Assembly: GCF_000003815.2 (NCBI RefSeq)
Contig: NC_049989.1
Location: 15,142,058-15,206,057, forward strand
DNA from: Branchiostoma floridae
Lineage: Eukaryota; Chordata; Leptocardii; Amphioxiformes; Branchiostomatidae
Reading direction: 5' to 3'
Length of the DNA: 64,000 nucleotides
Translations under genes and position numbers: made by a program
Shown: positions 53,401-64,000 of the stretch, piece by piece
Position numbering within the stretch: position 1 is the stretch's first letter
How the letters are laid out: the number at the start of each line of letters is the position of its first letter
Notes under the pieces: generated by a model
What the model saw: the letters and a program-made list of their open reading frames with translations, nothing else
Databases searched by the model: none
What the model was told of the DNA's origin: nothing

Positions 53401-56068
53401 AAATACATGCCAAACCAGAGGGAATAAGTACAGACTGCAGGGGGGCTCTTTCTGTTAACATTGATAATAAGTTTTGTTGTTCCATAAAGCCAAAGACTGC
53501 AATGTTTTGAATATTTTCTGTGGAAATTTTGGTTTCAAACTGCAATCTGTAATCTCCTTACAAATGTATGTACCAAGGAACAAATGTGAACTTTCAGAAA
53601 TTCGACAAAGGAATTCACACGTATAGGATCTATGCGTCATACAGGAGTTTGCAAGTTCGGGTAGGCTATGTGATAATAACGTTAATGACCCGCCTGTTCC
53701 TCGGTGTAAATGGTGTCATAACGCCTGGTCCTTTGCTATAGCCACCTCATAAAACCACCTCGTTCGCATCGCTCACTCGGTGGTTTTATTCGGTGATTAT
53801 AGCAAAGGACCAGGCGTTATGACACCATATACACCTCGGGGCGGGTCATTAACCCTTACAATATATTTCACCATAGCTATGGTATGGCTGCAATATAATT
53901 ACAAAGACAATATGTTTAACCATAGCTATGGTATGGCTGAAATATGAATACAAAATATCAACATTGGTCAGACAATTTTGAATTCTTTCCTTCTTTTTAG
54001 GTAAGATTTTCTGTGACTGTTGCCTGTTGGTGACCACCAGACCTTCCCACACCCCTCAGCTGCAGAGTCTAATGCGCGCATATATGCGTCCAGATACACA
54101 GGTGGAGATCACGGGCTTCAGTCAGGACAACATCCGCACTTACGTCCGCAAATTTTTCAAGGGAGACAAGGAAAAGGCAGCAACCTTAGTCAGCAAAATG
54201 GACTCCTCTCTAATCCCCACAGGCATTCTGGCAACACCAATACTGCTTTTGTTGACCTGCATGATGTGGGAAGAGAAGCAGGATTTGGTGTTTGGAGGTC
54301 GAATCTTTCCCCTTTATGATGAGCTAGTTTCCTTCACCATAAGGCGACATTGCGTTAGGAACAACATTGGTTCAAACCAAGGTATTCCTGACAACATCAA
54401 AGACGCACTCTTGTGTGCCGGGGCTCTTGCTTTCAATGGCTTGTTGCAGAATAATCTAGTATATAACAAAGAAGATGCGGTTAAGTATTGTGGTGAAGAC
54501 AGTTTGCAGGAGCTTGTGTTGTTGGGGATCCTTCACAGACAAGAAAGTCCCTCCAGACTCAACCCTTCTGACCAGTTTTCCTTCTCCCACAAAACGATGC
54601 AGGAGTATTTCGCAGGGTTGCATTTCGCAAAAAGGCTTCAGGACGAGACAACACTAAAGCCAACACTAAACACGTACCTAAAAACGGCTCAAAGTGTGCG
54701 GGACTTAGAAAACATGATTATTTTTGCATGTGCGAGGTTAGGACCTGAAGCAGATGTAATGTTGGCTCATCTTGTCAAAATCTACCATGAGGACGTAGAA
54801 TATTCTAGTGGCTTTACAAAACTTTTGTACTTATCCCGTTCTGAGTATTCTAAATGTCGGGTTTCGGGGAATGAAGAAGGGTTTTTGAGTCCTACTGATT
54901 TCGCTTACATTCGCTACCAGACATACATGGAGATCGCACTGTTGTGTTTCTATGAGAGTGGTTGTCTCTCACGTTTCGAAAACATCATGCTAGCCAAAGG
55001 TAATATTCAGTTTTCAAATGTAGGTCCTCGTGTCTACAACGCCCTGGAACATGTTCTGAACAAGATTCCACCCCAATCCCTCAGAAATGTAAAATCGCTC
55101 TGCTTGTTCAACACCACGCAATGCTTTGTCAGTCCTGTCATTGGCTACCTGAAGATGATGAGTTTGTCTGAGTTGAACCTTAATAGTGCTTGTCTTGGAG
55201 GTCATGACCCCAATACAGGACCATGTGCCCGCCTGGCACAACAGCTGCCTTACCTAACAACTTTGAGGAGGCTTGAGTTGTCTTTGAACAATCTTCTCTG
55301 CTCACACCTACTTGTGTTATTACCTTCCTTGAAGATGTTGGTGGACCTTGAAAAGTTGGATCTCTCTATTAATAAATTAGCAGGTTGTGGAAAGGAAATC
55401 TCAGAACTGCCACGCTTCTTACGGAACCTCGAAGTCCTGGACGTGTCTTTCTGCAAACTTAGTCTGGAGGATGTTCTTCAAATAGGTAAAAGCATGATCT
55501 TATCCACCTCATTGTTTTACATCAAGACTTTTCTATAATTCCTTATTCATGTACCACTTGCTTGGTATAAATTTGATGAAACTTGTTGTGTACTGATCAA
55601 AACTACTTAATAACCCTCCCAATTAGTAATTTTATATCATTATATCATTATAGCAAATAATATAAAAAGTAGTCTCTTACTTACATAATTCATATCACAT
55701 GTAAAATCACATGTTGAATAACAAATATCCTTTTTCTTCTTGCGATGTTTGCTCATAAAGTATGTTTTGAAATCAAAATTTACATTGACGGTTTCCAAGT
55801 ATCATCCCAAGTATCAAGACAATCCATCCAAGCCTCCTAGAGTTATGTGGACGGATAGACACACATAAACATGAACAGTCCAGACAACATAAGTCATAAC
55901 ATTCTTGGCTTATGTTGAAGGTTCTAATACTGTTGTTTTCAATTTAACACAGCCACTGCGGTGGTGCAGTACTGCCCAAAGATGGAAGACTTTGAGTGGA
56001 GAGGCAATATGACAGTTCAGAAGGACAAAAGGAAAGTTCGGGAAGTTCTTAGGGGCTTAAAGTCATGA
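50417..56068 (+). CDS. NLR-C: NACHT-LRR protein with RHIM-like exon
   Basis: Exons 50417-50786, 50919-51041, 51467-52033, 54001-55485 and 55953-56068, all GT/AG, open through 886 codons. An in-frame ATG at 50363 would add 18 residues, but the stretch TTTTACCAACAG before the matching ATG is acceptor-like in all four copies. Exon 1 is a charged head (about 123 residues) with ECYNDGDVVAFSETG. Exon 2 holds GQGNKVINIGPHSTVTI, a RHIM-like Gly/Asn motif. Exon 3 has Walker A GNAGIGKTT and Walker B VLIILDGFDEW. Exon 4 has CLLVTTRP, the winged-helix end FSFSHKTMQEYFAGLHF and LRRs with LSELNLNSACLGGHDP. Exon 5 is the 38-residue tail ending REVLRGLKS. It is likely a cytoplasmic immune receptor. Intron 3 is long (about 2 kb) because of inserted repeats. 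Divergent to NLR-B. Confidence 0.88.
51083..51208 (-). pseudogene. LINE reverse transcriptase fossil in NLR-C intron 2
   Basis: Counterpart of 34693-34819, again antisense to the NLR gene and at the same intron position. Readable matches are GAGGTCATTAATGTACA and CAGAGGGTCTAATATTGTAC. Confidence 0.6.
52150..53160. repeat. Degenerate repeat array in NLR-C intron 3
   Basis: Four to five diverged units with AAATTTAGGTCAT or TTTCAGGTCATT, then GGTTGTAAACCAG, then ACAGGAGCCAAA and a TTTGTCAAAAAAT tract. They start near 52160, 52470, 52755, 52895 and 53055. The array ends in a GAAAGAAAGAAGAAGAAG tail. It was inserted in this copy only; the matching intron of A, B and D is under 400 bases. No coding capacity. 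Confidence 0.6.
53252..53364. repeat. About 53-bp hairpin in NLR-C intron 3
   Basis: Near-perfect arms 53252-53304 and 53311-53364 with a 6-base loop TGCAAA. The inner part is GAATCGACACCGGCACCG and its complement. It is probably the core of a small palindromic MITE. Confidence 0.75.
53686..53848. mobile_element. TTAA-flanked MITE in NLR-C intron 3
   Basis: Ends TGACCCGCC and GGCGGGTCA begin arms of about 55 bases (through GGTGTCATAACGCCTGGTCC and its complement). The element is flanked by TTAA at 53682-53685 and 53849-53852. A TTAA duplication points to piggyBac or Kolobok type. No transposase. Confidence 0.75.
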
Positions 56069-57270
56069 CCTACAGGAGTTCACGAAAATCTGCTGTCAGG
56101 TATGTGGTGTCATTCAATGGGTATGTAGCCTGCTACATGTATGTAATTGAAATTACAGCACAGATCATCCAAAACTGTACCTCCAAGCAAGGCTCTGGCT
56201 TTGTCAGCCTATTCTGAACTATTCTGTCATGTTTTTCAACATAAAAACATATAGCCAAAGCTTCTAGATGTACAAGTAAATAATATTGTAAATATTGGGT
56301 TCAACTTGATGAATGTTTTCTATGTTGTTTATGGTTCTGTCAAGAAGTCCAGGAAAGTGTGCCGTTGGGAACACCACTGATGGACTTTCTGTAATGAAAC
56401 CTCATAAAGGTCCCCGATAACTGTTTTACATCTGTACATTTTGCAGCCAACACTACTTAACAGCCACGTTCTTTCAACATGTACTTTCCACCAGGAATGA
56501 GTTACTCATGGTGGGCCCTCCTCATCAGGCTCATACACACCATTCATCAGTCTACCACCGGCCATGCTTAAGGCAAAATCCAAGCACTAACCAAGGACGT
56601 TATATAACGTCCTAGCACTACATTTAGTCTTTCACTTAATGTTCTTTCCCGCTATATTGGCCGTTTTGGCATATTATGTACATTTGAGCTACAAATTATG
56701 AAGTCATTTGGGGTGACAGATGTTAAAGTAAAGGTCCTCATCTACTTCGGTGGACGAACATTTTAATTATCGTATGAGTTATTGAATACCCTTACCATTT
56801 TTGCCATGTCATTTCTGTAACAGAACACGAGAACTCAAGGCAACCAAAGACAAATAAGTTCTTCCTGTTGTAACATTTGTTGACAAAAAATCACAGACAT
56901 TTAGCTGATGTTTTCATCAGACATGCAATGTTTTGGAATCAATATGTTATCCATGAACTATCAGAGTTCTCACAATTATAGCTTTTATGATACTGGAATA
57001 AGGATATATTATGTATACTATCATTAGCTAGTCTGCATATACATAGTGACTTTGTATGATTATATATAAGGATAGGACTGTATGTAAACTTTAACTGTTA
57101 AGATAACCCTACCTTTTTCACTAGATAAAATTGCAAATGACAGCTGAACAGCACTGGTCTATCAAATAATGAAGAAAAGCAGCAAATATTTGAGACAAAC
57201 TTTTGTCATGGGAGTCATTGAAAACTGAAATGGAAGGTACGTTATGAAACCGGCAAACTATAAAAATGCA
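56069..57270. repeat. NLR-C downstream block, mirror of the NLR-B downstream block
   Basis: Inverted relative to about 37720-39160: the palindrome AGGACGTTATATAACGTCCT, the stretch GGGCCCACCATGAGTAACT and CATCTGTACATTTTGCA (or complements) occur in matching order. Its outer part (about 56800-57270) also resembles the ARPC3 3' flank. No gene. Confidence 0.6.
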
Positions 57271-59280
57271 TATAATCTGGCGAATTTTATACACATTTTC
57301 CTCAGTCTTATTTGCATGGTTTTAAAGAAATGGCCGATTTGAGATATCTAAGAATTGTAGAAAGTTCTTGGATCCCAGTTGAAGTTGTCCCTTGCTTTTC
57401 TGTATTTCCTTTGGTATTTGCTAACAGATAATTCTATAAATTCGACTTATTTCTTTATGATTATCTTTAGTTTTGATCATTTGCAGCATTATGATTTTCT
57501 TGGTGCAGTTTCAAGTAATGTCATTTGTTGTTATTATTTAGCTTTAATTATGTATATTATGTTTCATAATCATTATGATTATGTACATTACTAATCATTG
57601 ATACCTTTTTCACTTTACGGGCTTGTACTTAAGCCATGTCACATGATATTTTAAGTCAGATAGGCTGGAATTAGGTGTTTGCCGGCCCCAGACTTTTTTA
57701 CATCCAACAACACTAAATGAAGAGTATACACAGTCAGGTGTCAAACAGTGTTTAATGTTCACCCAAAATTCTTCCATGCATTCCAAACAGAACCCAGCTC
57801 TTTCCATAATCCATCAGCTAATTATTATTTCTCTAGACACCAAAAAATATCTAACAATCTATATCATTTCTCTCACAATACATTTCTCTTAAACCTTATT
57901 TCATTTCTAGAATTCTCCAGTTAACAATGAACCACCAAACAAGTTATTAAGAACCTTAGTAACTTACCATAGCATGAGCGTTGCAGCTAATACCCAAGCA
58001 GATGTTCGGGTAGAAAATTGTACTGTTTACTGAGTTGCCAGGCATCTCTGACAGCCACTACCTGTCAGAAAACCCGGCAAGTCAAAAAACGACACCATCT
58101 TCCACCTCAAGATCTGATAGTTAACCTTTAGGAATAACTAAGAAGTCTGTACAACAGACTTTCTCTTTGCAATCTCATATTCGTTCTTTGCTATGTAGCT
58201 GAAGTATTTTCCGTTTCTGACATTTTGGGGGGGGGGGGGGGTGAAGTCAAAGTTTCATTACTGTTGTAAATGTGTTGATGGTACGTAAGTCAAATAATAG
58301 TGAAAAGGGGGATCAGGAATAGAACATCATTAGTATGGGGATAGAAATAAAATAATACAAATTTGTGTAAGTTGCAAACAGAAAACCCACTTAAAGACAC
58401 CCCCCCCCCACTTGAAAAAAAAAATCAGCACTTACAAAGATGGCACTTGACCAGAAAGAAGAGGATCCAAACTATTTCCTTTGGAACATCTTCAATCTGT
58501 GAACAAAGGTCCAAGTGTCGGTCTTAAAACAACCGACCAAGAATTGAAAACTGGAATCCAATGCAAACTGTTGTGCACCAGACGAGATCTATGCAAAAGC
58601 CAAGCACTCTTTAACATGGGATCACGATTCCATGAATACATTATTCATAGTCAAAGTTATATTGCGAGGTATCAAATCCTAAAATAAATAGGACAACACT
58701 GCCAAAAATCAACAAAATTCTCCTCGTAACTCCATACACGCCTTTTCTAGAACAACATCGCTACCAACCCTGCGGACAAAAACCTACATCTGAACAGAAG
58801 TCGTCATTTTGCGCCTGTAAGACGAAAAAAACAACTCAAACTTGCATATGTTAAACATGGACACCAAGACTGCTAAACAGACAGTTGTCTACATGATTAT
58901 TGCTAAGGCATATACATTTCTAGTGAACAGTACTACATGTAAATGTGAATCTATCTAGTATCTTCTTTCTACAAATCTATACATTTTATTTCACCTAGCA
59001 GCAAAGCTCAAATATGTGGCTTACACCAGTCAGAATCAAGGAAAAGCTCCCTAACATTTTGCAAAGCTACCTATCAAAGCATGTTACAGACTTGTATACA
59101 TTAAATCTGCTTACGCTGAATTTCCCAACCATCCCACTGCCAGCATTCTTACTTATGCCTGTCAGCACGTTCGTGCATTTTACGTGAAAATGTCTGTAAC
59201 AGAATGAAGAAACCTCCAGACAGAAATCACATTGAAGGAGTGACCATGTTTAAATGGCCTCCAGTAAAGAATTCATAATC
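57271..59280. other. Intergenic, no gene recognised
   Basis: AT-rich non-coding DNA. It contains a G run (58228-58241) and a C run (58401-58410). Open frames here are short and without recognisable motifs. Confidence 0.35.
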
Positions 59281-59994
59281 TCATAATTCAAGATATATAC
59301 AATGGCTCGATCTAAAATGAATTTCTTTAACTTGAAGATAAACCACAACCGTAAATTCTTAATTTTAAGGGTGAATACCTTTAAAAGTAACACATGCACA
59401 GGTTTATAGAGGAGCAGGAAAGTGGCGAGAAATATGCCTTGTCTGCCAGTCACCTACCCACAATTTGATCCCCACAGAACATTGTTCGTTTGCTGAACGA
59501 CGAGAAATCATATATGTATATGTCTATAATGTTACTTTGCTCAGTTTATTAGAATGCAACTAAGACGATCGCGACAAACACTGGATATGCAAACCCAACT
59601 GCTGTAATAGTAGTCAAGTGCAAGGGACTACCCAGAATACGGGGCGCCTGGGATAGCTTTCGTTCCTATACCTTACCGTAACTTAATCCTTACCCGACGC
59701 TCAGAAGAGGGAAAACGCACGGACTGAGCCGGTCTTTAGTGGTCCACCGGGTATGTGCAATTCTAAACTCTCCCAGGTGATCCGTTTCACTTCCTTGCAA
59801 TGGTGTCACAGTACAGTTCCGGGCCAAAGGTCACCTGCGTTTCAAATTAAACACCTGGCGGTTAGTGCTTTGCTCGATGTGTGCAAAAATAATGCTTATT
59901 ATGATGTCTCACGAATAATATGACGTTTTGTTCTCATTGAGTACTTTGTGGTCTGGTACTTTATGCGGATGAACAATTGAGCAAAATGACATGA
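59281..59994. repeat. Block shared with the NLR-B and NLR-A flanks
   Basis: Similar to 43315-44180 (without the 5S SINE) and to about 36655-36950. It includes ACTTGAAGATAAACCACAAC, CCTTACCGTAACTTAAT and GCTCAGAAGAGGGAAAACGC. No gene. Confidence 0.55.
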
Positions 59995-60235
59995 GTGTTC
60001 GACCGGCCCAGAACCCAGAGGTCCTGGGTTTGAATCTGGTCATACTACCGAACTCGTACCCTTGGGAAATGCATTTAACACGACTTTCCTCACTACACAC
60101 AGGTGTAAATATGGGCACTTTAAAGGTGGTAAAACGAGTGGGATGGGTTCTGCCTTCCAGTATCGTGTTCGAGGCAAGGTGGGCAATAACGCATTCGGCC
60201 ATATAATGGCTATAGGATTACCTTTAACTTCTGTC
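59995..60235 (+). mobile_element. tRNA-derived SINE of Deu type, copy 3
   Basis: CCTGGGTTTGAATCTGGT, CCCTTGGGAAATGCATTTAA and AAATATGGGCACTT match the SINEs at 36985 and 45251. It occupies the same place relative to flanking sequence as the copy at 36985, so these two are one insertion copied by duplication. Confidence 0.65.
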
Positions 60236-60289
60236 AATGTTTTGCATGTGGCACTAGCTGCCAATACGTTACTAAATTGATTACAGTAC

Positions 60290-61540
60290 CACATTGTTCT
60301 TGTCTGTCGTAAAGCAAATCAAATAAAAAAGCTAAAGCGGACGATGTCCACTATCTTATAGCATGAAATATAGGTCTTACGTTTCAAGCAATTGTTCACT
60401 GACTAGTGGACTTTAAACCTTGCGCTAAGTGCTATGTAAAATCCATCGAACACAGCAACGCCGCCAACGTTAACTTGCCTCAACTTCAAGGTGGTACCTC
60501 ACTGCACTTGAGGCACCGGCGCGGCAATGAGAGGTTCGAAATATTACTCAACCAATTTCAGAGATTAAGAACAAAATTTCTTACGTTTTGTGAAGTCATG
60601 CTTTTACGTATTACGCAACATCTAATTTATAACAAATCTGCGAAAATAACACACAACAGTGCCACAGAGAACGAACCCCGCAGTGCCACACCGGTGCCCC
60701 AAGTGCGGTGAGATACCACCTTTTACCCTCTTAACCGACAGGGAAACGCAGGTGACCTTTGTCCCAGAGCTGAATACATTGTGACGCCACAACCAGGGAG
60801 TGAAAGGCTTCACTTGGGCTCAGTAGTGGCGAAATATACAGCCGAAGTTATTGGTAGATAACCGTGAGACAAGCCTGTTAGATCATTGAGGACCACCTAG
60901 CGTGCGTTTTCTCTCTTCTGCACTCGAGGTAAGGCAGTAGACTCCCCCCCAGTGAACCTGACCACGCTTGTCACCGGACTGCGTCGTTCACAAAGTACCG
61001 CTAAGTACGTGACTTAATTTATCAGTTTTCTAATAGTATTTAACTGTATTATGTCTACTCCCTAATCGTACATGTTACGGACTTTTCGTCATTCTGGTGA
61101 GGCTAAAAGCAAAGTATGTATAAAGAAGGTACAAGTGGAGATGATCTAGCCGTTTAGGGAAGGAACAGCTGCAGACTGAATGGATAAGTGAGTGGGCTAT
61201 TTTCTGGCTGTATATAGATCAAACATGGTTGATTTCTCTAACTGCCTCTTATCGCATACCGTTAGAGTCTAAAGTCTAAGTGTAACTGGGTGGGTGTCGG
61301 GCATACGTGCCAGAGGGCGGAACTAGTAGTTATTTCTAAAAAAAAGTCTTCTCTGTGTTTGGAAGGTTGCCTATGCGACGCCTTTGGATTAAGCAAGACT
61401 CAACGTGGACGGTTGTGGTTAATCTTAGATTTAAGGGAATTCGTTTTAAGGAAACTTGTTGGTTTGGCTACGTGTGGACAAGTTCTGACAGCCGGAAATC
61501 GAATCATTCATAAGCAACACCTTTGTATGACGACGTATAG
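60290..61540. repeat. Upstream block of NLR-D shared with NLR-C
   Basis: Collinear with 48531-50000, including the MITE at 60484-60720 and the segment GCCAGAGGGCGGAAC to CACCTTTGTATGACG. It ends at the assembly gap. Probably holds the NLR-D promoter. Confidence 0.6.
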
Positions 61541-61640
61541 NNNNNNNNNNNNNNNNNNNNNNNNNNNNNNNNNNNNNNNNNNNNNNNNNNNNNNNNNNNN
61601 NNNNNNNNNNNNNNNNNNNNNNNNNNNNNNNNNNNNNNNN
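61541..61640. other. Assembly gap (100 N)
   Basis: Exactly 100 unknown bases, the usual placeholder for a gap of unknown size. The sequence after it does not continue the NLR-C/NLR-D collinear block at once, so material may be missing. Confidence 0.99.
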
Positions 61641-62008
61641 AAATCGGCTTCCCTTCTACGGGAAACCCGATCTCCCCTCGCACGTACAAGCTTTCCGGTG
61701 TATATTCCTTTCCCGGCATATATTCCTTTCCCGGCATAATATTCCCGGTTAACAATCGCGAATCGACCTACCGCCCCCCCCCCCCAAAAAAAATTGCCAA
61801 GGTTCCCACAGAGGCCGGTGAAGGAGGCTAGGTTCTACTGCATACTATGTATACACATGGTAGTGTAAACAGTAAGTAGTATACCATAGAACAGTCAACC
61901 GCTCTATTGATTTTATGCAAAATCTCACAAGCAACAAATTAGATATCATGGACTCAAGTCATGAACTTAAATAAAGACTTCTTTGTTTCACCAACAGTCC
62001 TGCCTAAC

Positions 62009-64000
62009 ATGGATCAAAAAGCGGCAAAGGCAACAAAAACGAGATCCCAGGGTTTGTCCGAAGGACAAAGAAGGGAAGACGAAATACACAGTCCGCCACA
62101 CTATTCGGAAGGAACTAGACAAGATCCAAATGTTGACGTGAGAGGCAACGTCTTGGACAGTGACGAACCTACAAACACCGCTCCTAACCTTGGCAATGAG
62201 GATGAGGAAGGGGTCGGTACGTGTAAGGCCACTGACGTCGATCTTCATCATGATCAGGCATCCTACGACATGGCCTTACTAGCGCTGGATCAGGGGAGAG
62301 ACACTCAAGTCTTGGACGGCGGGCAGGAATGCTACAATGACGGAGATGTGGTGGCGTTCTCAGAAACAGGTAGAAGAAATTATATTCCAGACATATATAT
62401 TTTCTGACCATATTTCCTTCCTCATATACATTACAAAAACTTTATTTTTTTGCACAAACAATTGCCTTCATGTGCTTTATATAGAAAATGCAGTGACACA
62501 AATTACAAACCCAAGTCAAGTGAGCGGTCAAGGCAACAAGGTCATCAACATCGGGCCCCATTCAACCGTCAATATCTTCCACGGAACACCCGATGAGCCT
62601 AGCACAGGTGAGCGCTTAATAAAAAGGCTCACTGATGGCTCAATAAATCAAGCAATCGTAAGCAAATAGTCAAACATGTGTATCTACGGAGTCAGGTCAT
62701 TAATGTACAGTAGAAAGTGCAGAGGGTCTAAAATTGTACCTTTCGGAACTCCAGGGGTGACCTTGACGGCTTAATATTTCCGCCATCAAATACAACCTTC
62801 TGTGTTCACTCCGCAAGGAAGAAATGTCATTACACTACTTAGACACTAGATAACATCCAAATTTAGCGAAAGTACTTCTACCATGTAGCCAAACGTACTG
62901 TATTGTAAAGGATTGAACTGACAATGTAGCGAAACTACTTAGGACCCCTGCAACGTATAACCCATCGTCAATTTCTCTGAATTTCTTTTTCAGTGACCAA
63001 CGTTGGAAGTCCCTCAGAAGATTTTCCCCTCGCCCAATGTCAAGATTCACTTAAGTCGTACTTCAAGACAAGACTGAGCTACCTTCACCCACTAGCGTGG
63101 AATGAAACTTTCACCATGAAGATTGAGGACATCTTCACGACTGTAGACCTCGTGACGCGAACACAACAGGGAGGACACATTGAACGGCGCGCCCTCCCCT
63201 CTACTGTCGACGCCTTAACTGCCAGGCCCGATTGTCCCCAGCCCCGGCGCATTTTGATCGAAGGTAACGCAGGGATAGGGAAGACAACCGAAGTTTCCAA
63301 ACTCGCTTTTGACTGGGCCGAGGGCAGGTCTCTGATTCTGGAAAAGTATGATCTAGTTTTCCCAATCGCGCTGCGGAAGGTTGATGAGTCCCAGTCCCTC
63401 ACAGAGTGCATCTTCGACCAACTCCTACCAGAAGACGTGCCGTTTCAGGAGTCGGACTTAGAAACGTACTTGAAGGGGAATGACCGAGTCTTGATCATTC
63501 TCGACGGCTTCGACGAGTGGGCCAGACTTAAAGGGCATGACGTCACCAAACTTCTGACTGGTAGGCACTTCATTTCAAATATAGTTCAACATAACATGAA
63601 TGGGTGTCCTGGCCCTATGTCAGGGCTGACATTGAACCGATTCTCTAAACAGGAAATACAAAAAATCAACATTGGCGAGCCTTAGTGCAAATCCTCCCTT
63701 CTTTTCAGGTAAGGTTCTCCGTGACTGTTGCCTGTTGGTGACCACCAGACCTTCCCACACCCCTCAGCTGCAGAGTCTGATGTGTCCGGACACACAGGTG
63801 GAGATCACGGGCTTCAGTCAGGACAACATCCGCACTTACGTCCACAGGTTCTTCACGGGAGACGAGGCCAAGGCAGCAGCCTTAGTCAGCAAAATGGACT
63901 CCTCCCTAATCCCCACAGGCATTCTGGCAACACCAATGCTGCTTTTGTTGACCTGCATGATGTGGGAAGAAAAGCAGGATTTGGTGTTTGGAGGTCGAAT
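62009..64000 (+). CDS. NLR-D: NACHT-LRR protein with RHIM-like exon, cut by window end
   Basis: Exons 62009-62369, 62485-62607, 62994-63560 and 63709 to beyond the window. Starts MDQKAAKATK; an in-frame ATG at 61961 is an alternative. Exon 1 is the charged head ending in ECYNDGDVVAFSETG. Exon 2 gives GQGNKVINIGPHSTVNI, the RHIM-like motif. Exon 3, of exactly the same length (567 bases) as in the other three copies, has Walker A GNAGIGKTT and Walker B VLIILDGFDEW. Exon 4 starts GKVLRDCCLLVTTRPS and is open to the end of the window. No disruption is visible in the part present. The winged-helix, LRR and tail regions are outside the window, so whether the gene is intact cannot be judged. Confidence 0.85.
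62640..62765 (-). pseudogene. LINE reverse transcriptase fossil in NLR-D intron 2
   Basis: Counterpart of the remnants in the other three NLR genes: TCATTAATGTACAGTAGAAA and CAGAGGGTCTAAAATTGTAC, antisense to the gene at the same intron position. Confidence 0.6.

Noticed and set aside
61290-61739. 149-codon frame across the N gap
   Set aside because: Part of it is translated from unknown bases; only the first half is real sequence, and it is discussed as a possible upstream block.

Overview
The window looks like genomic DNA of a lancelet (Branchiostoma), an invertebrate chordate. Genes have short exons with GT/AG introns. The non-coding DNA is packed with small inverted-repeat transposons, LINE fragments, and tRNA- and 5S-derived SINEs. 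A NACHT-LRR (NLR) gene family is expanding in tandem, as is known for amphioxus innate immunity. The species call is inferred from gene content and repeat style. No database was searched.

Left part (1-9.4 kb): a segmental tandem duplication carries two single-exon rhodopsin-class GPCRs (429-1643 and 7125-8444), related to the lysophospholipid (EDG)/MECA receptors but with abnormal DRY, CWxP and NPxxY motifs. Between them lie a triple-nested transposon insertion (2.5-4.1 kb) and a GC-rich element with CGTCC/GGACG-rich ends (4.5-6.7 kb).

Middle (11-29 kb): two housekeeping genes stand head to head. GPN3, a GPN-loop GTPase with 8 exons, is on the minus strand (10988-19546). ARPC3, an Arp2/3 complex subunit with 7 exons, is on the plus strand (20865-28832). 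Their introns hold many MITEs, and ARPC3 intron 5 holds a LINE with a 640-codon reverse transcriptase frame.

Right part (30.7-64 kb): four paralogous NLR loci share one five-exon plan. NLR-A (minus, 30775-35483) is a pseudogene broken by frameshifts, a nonsense codon and a fold-back transposon. NLR-B (minus, 39160-43017) and NLR-C (plus, 50417-56068) are intact at 887 and 886 codons. NLR-D (plus, from 62009) runs off the window. Exon 1 encodes an acidic, probably disordered head of unknown type. Exon 2 encodes a 41-43 residue Gly/Asn-rich peptide with a core resembling the RHIM amyloid motif. Exons 3 and 4 encode NACHT, winged-helix and short LRR regions, and exon 5 a conserved tail.

The most interesting candidate system is this NLR family with a putative amyloid signalling motif on its own exon, between an unknown N-terminal region and NACHT. 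It would fit signalling by prion-like templating, as in fungal and bacterial NLRs and RHIM proteins. Shared LINE fossils, and a copied block of ARPC3 3' flank next to NLR-B and NLR-C, record how the cluster grew. A run of 100 N at 61541-61640 is an assembly gap.
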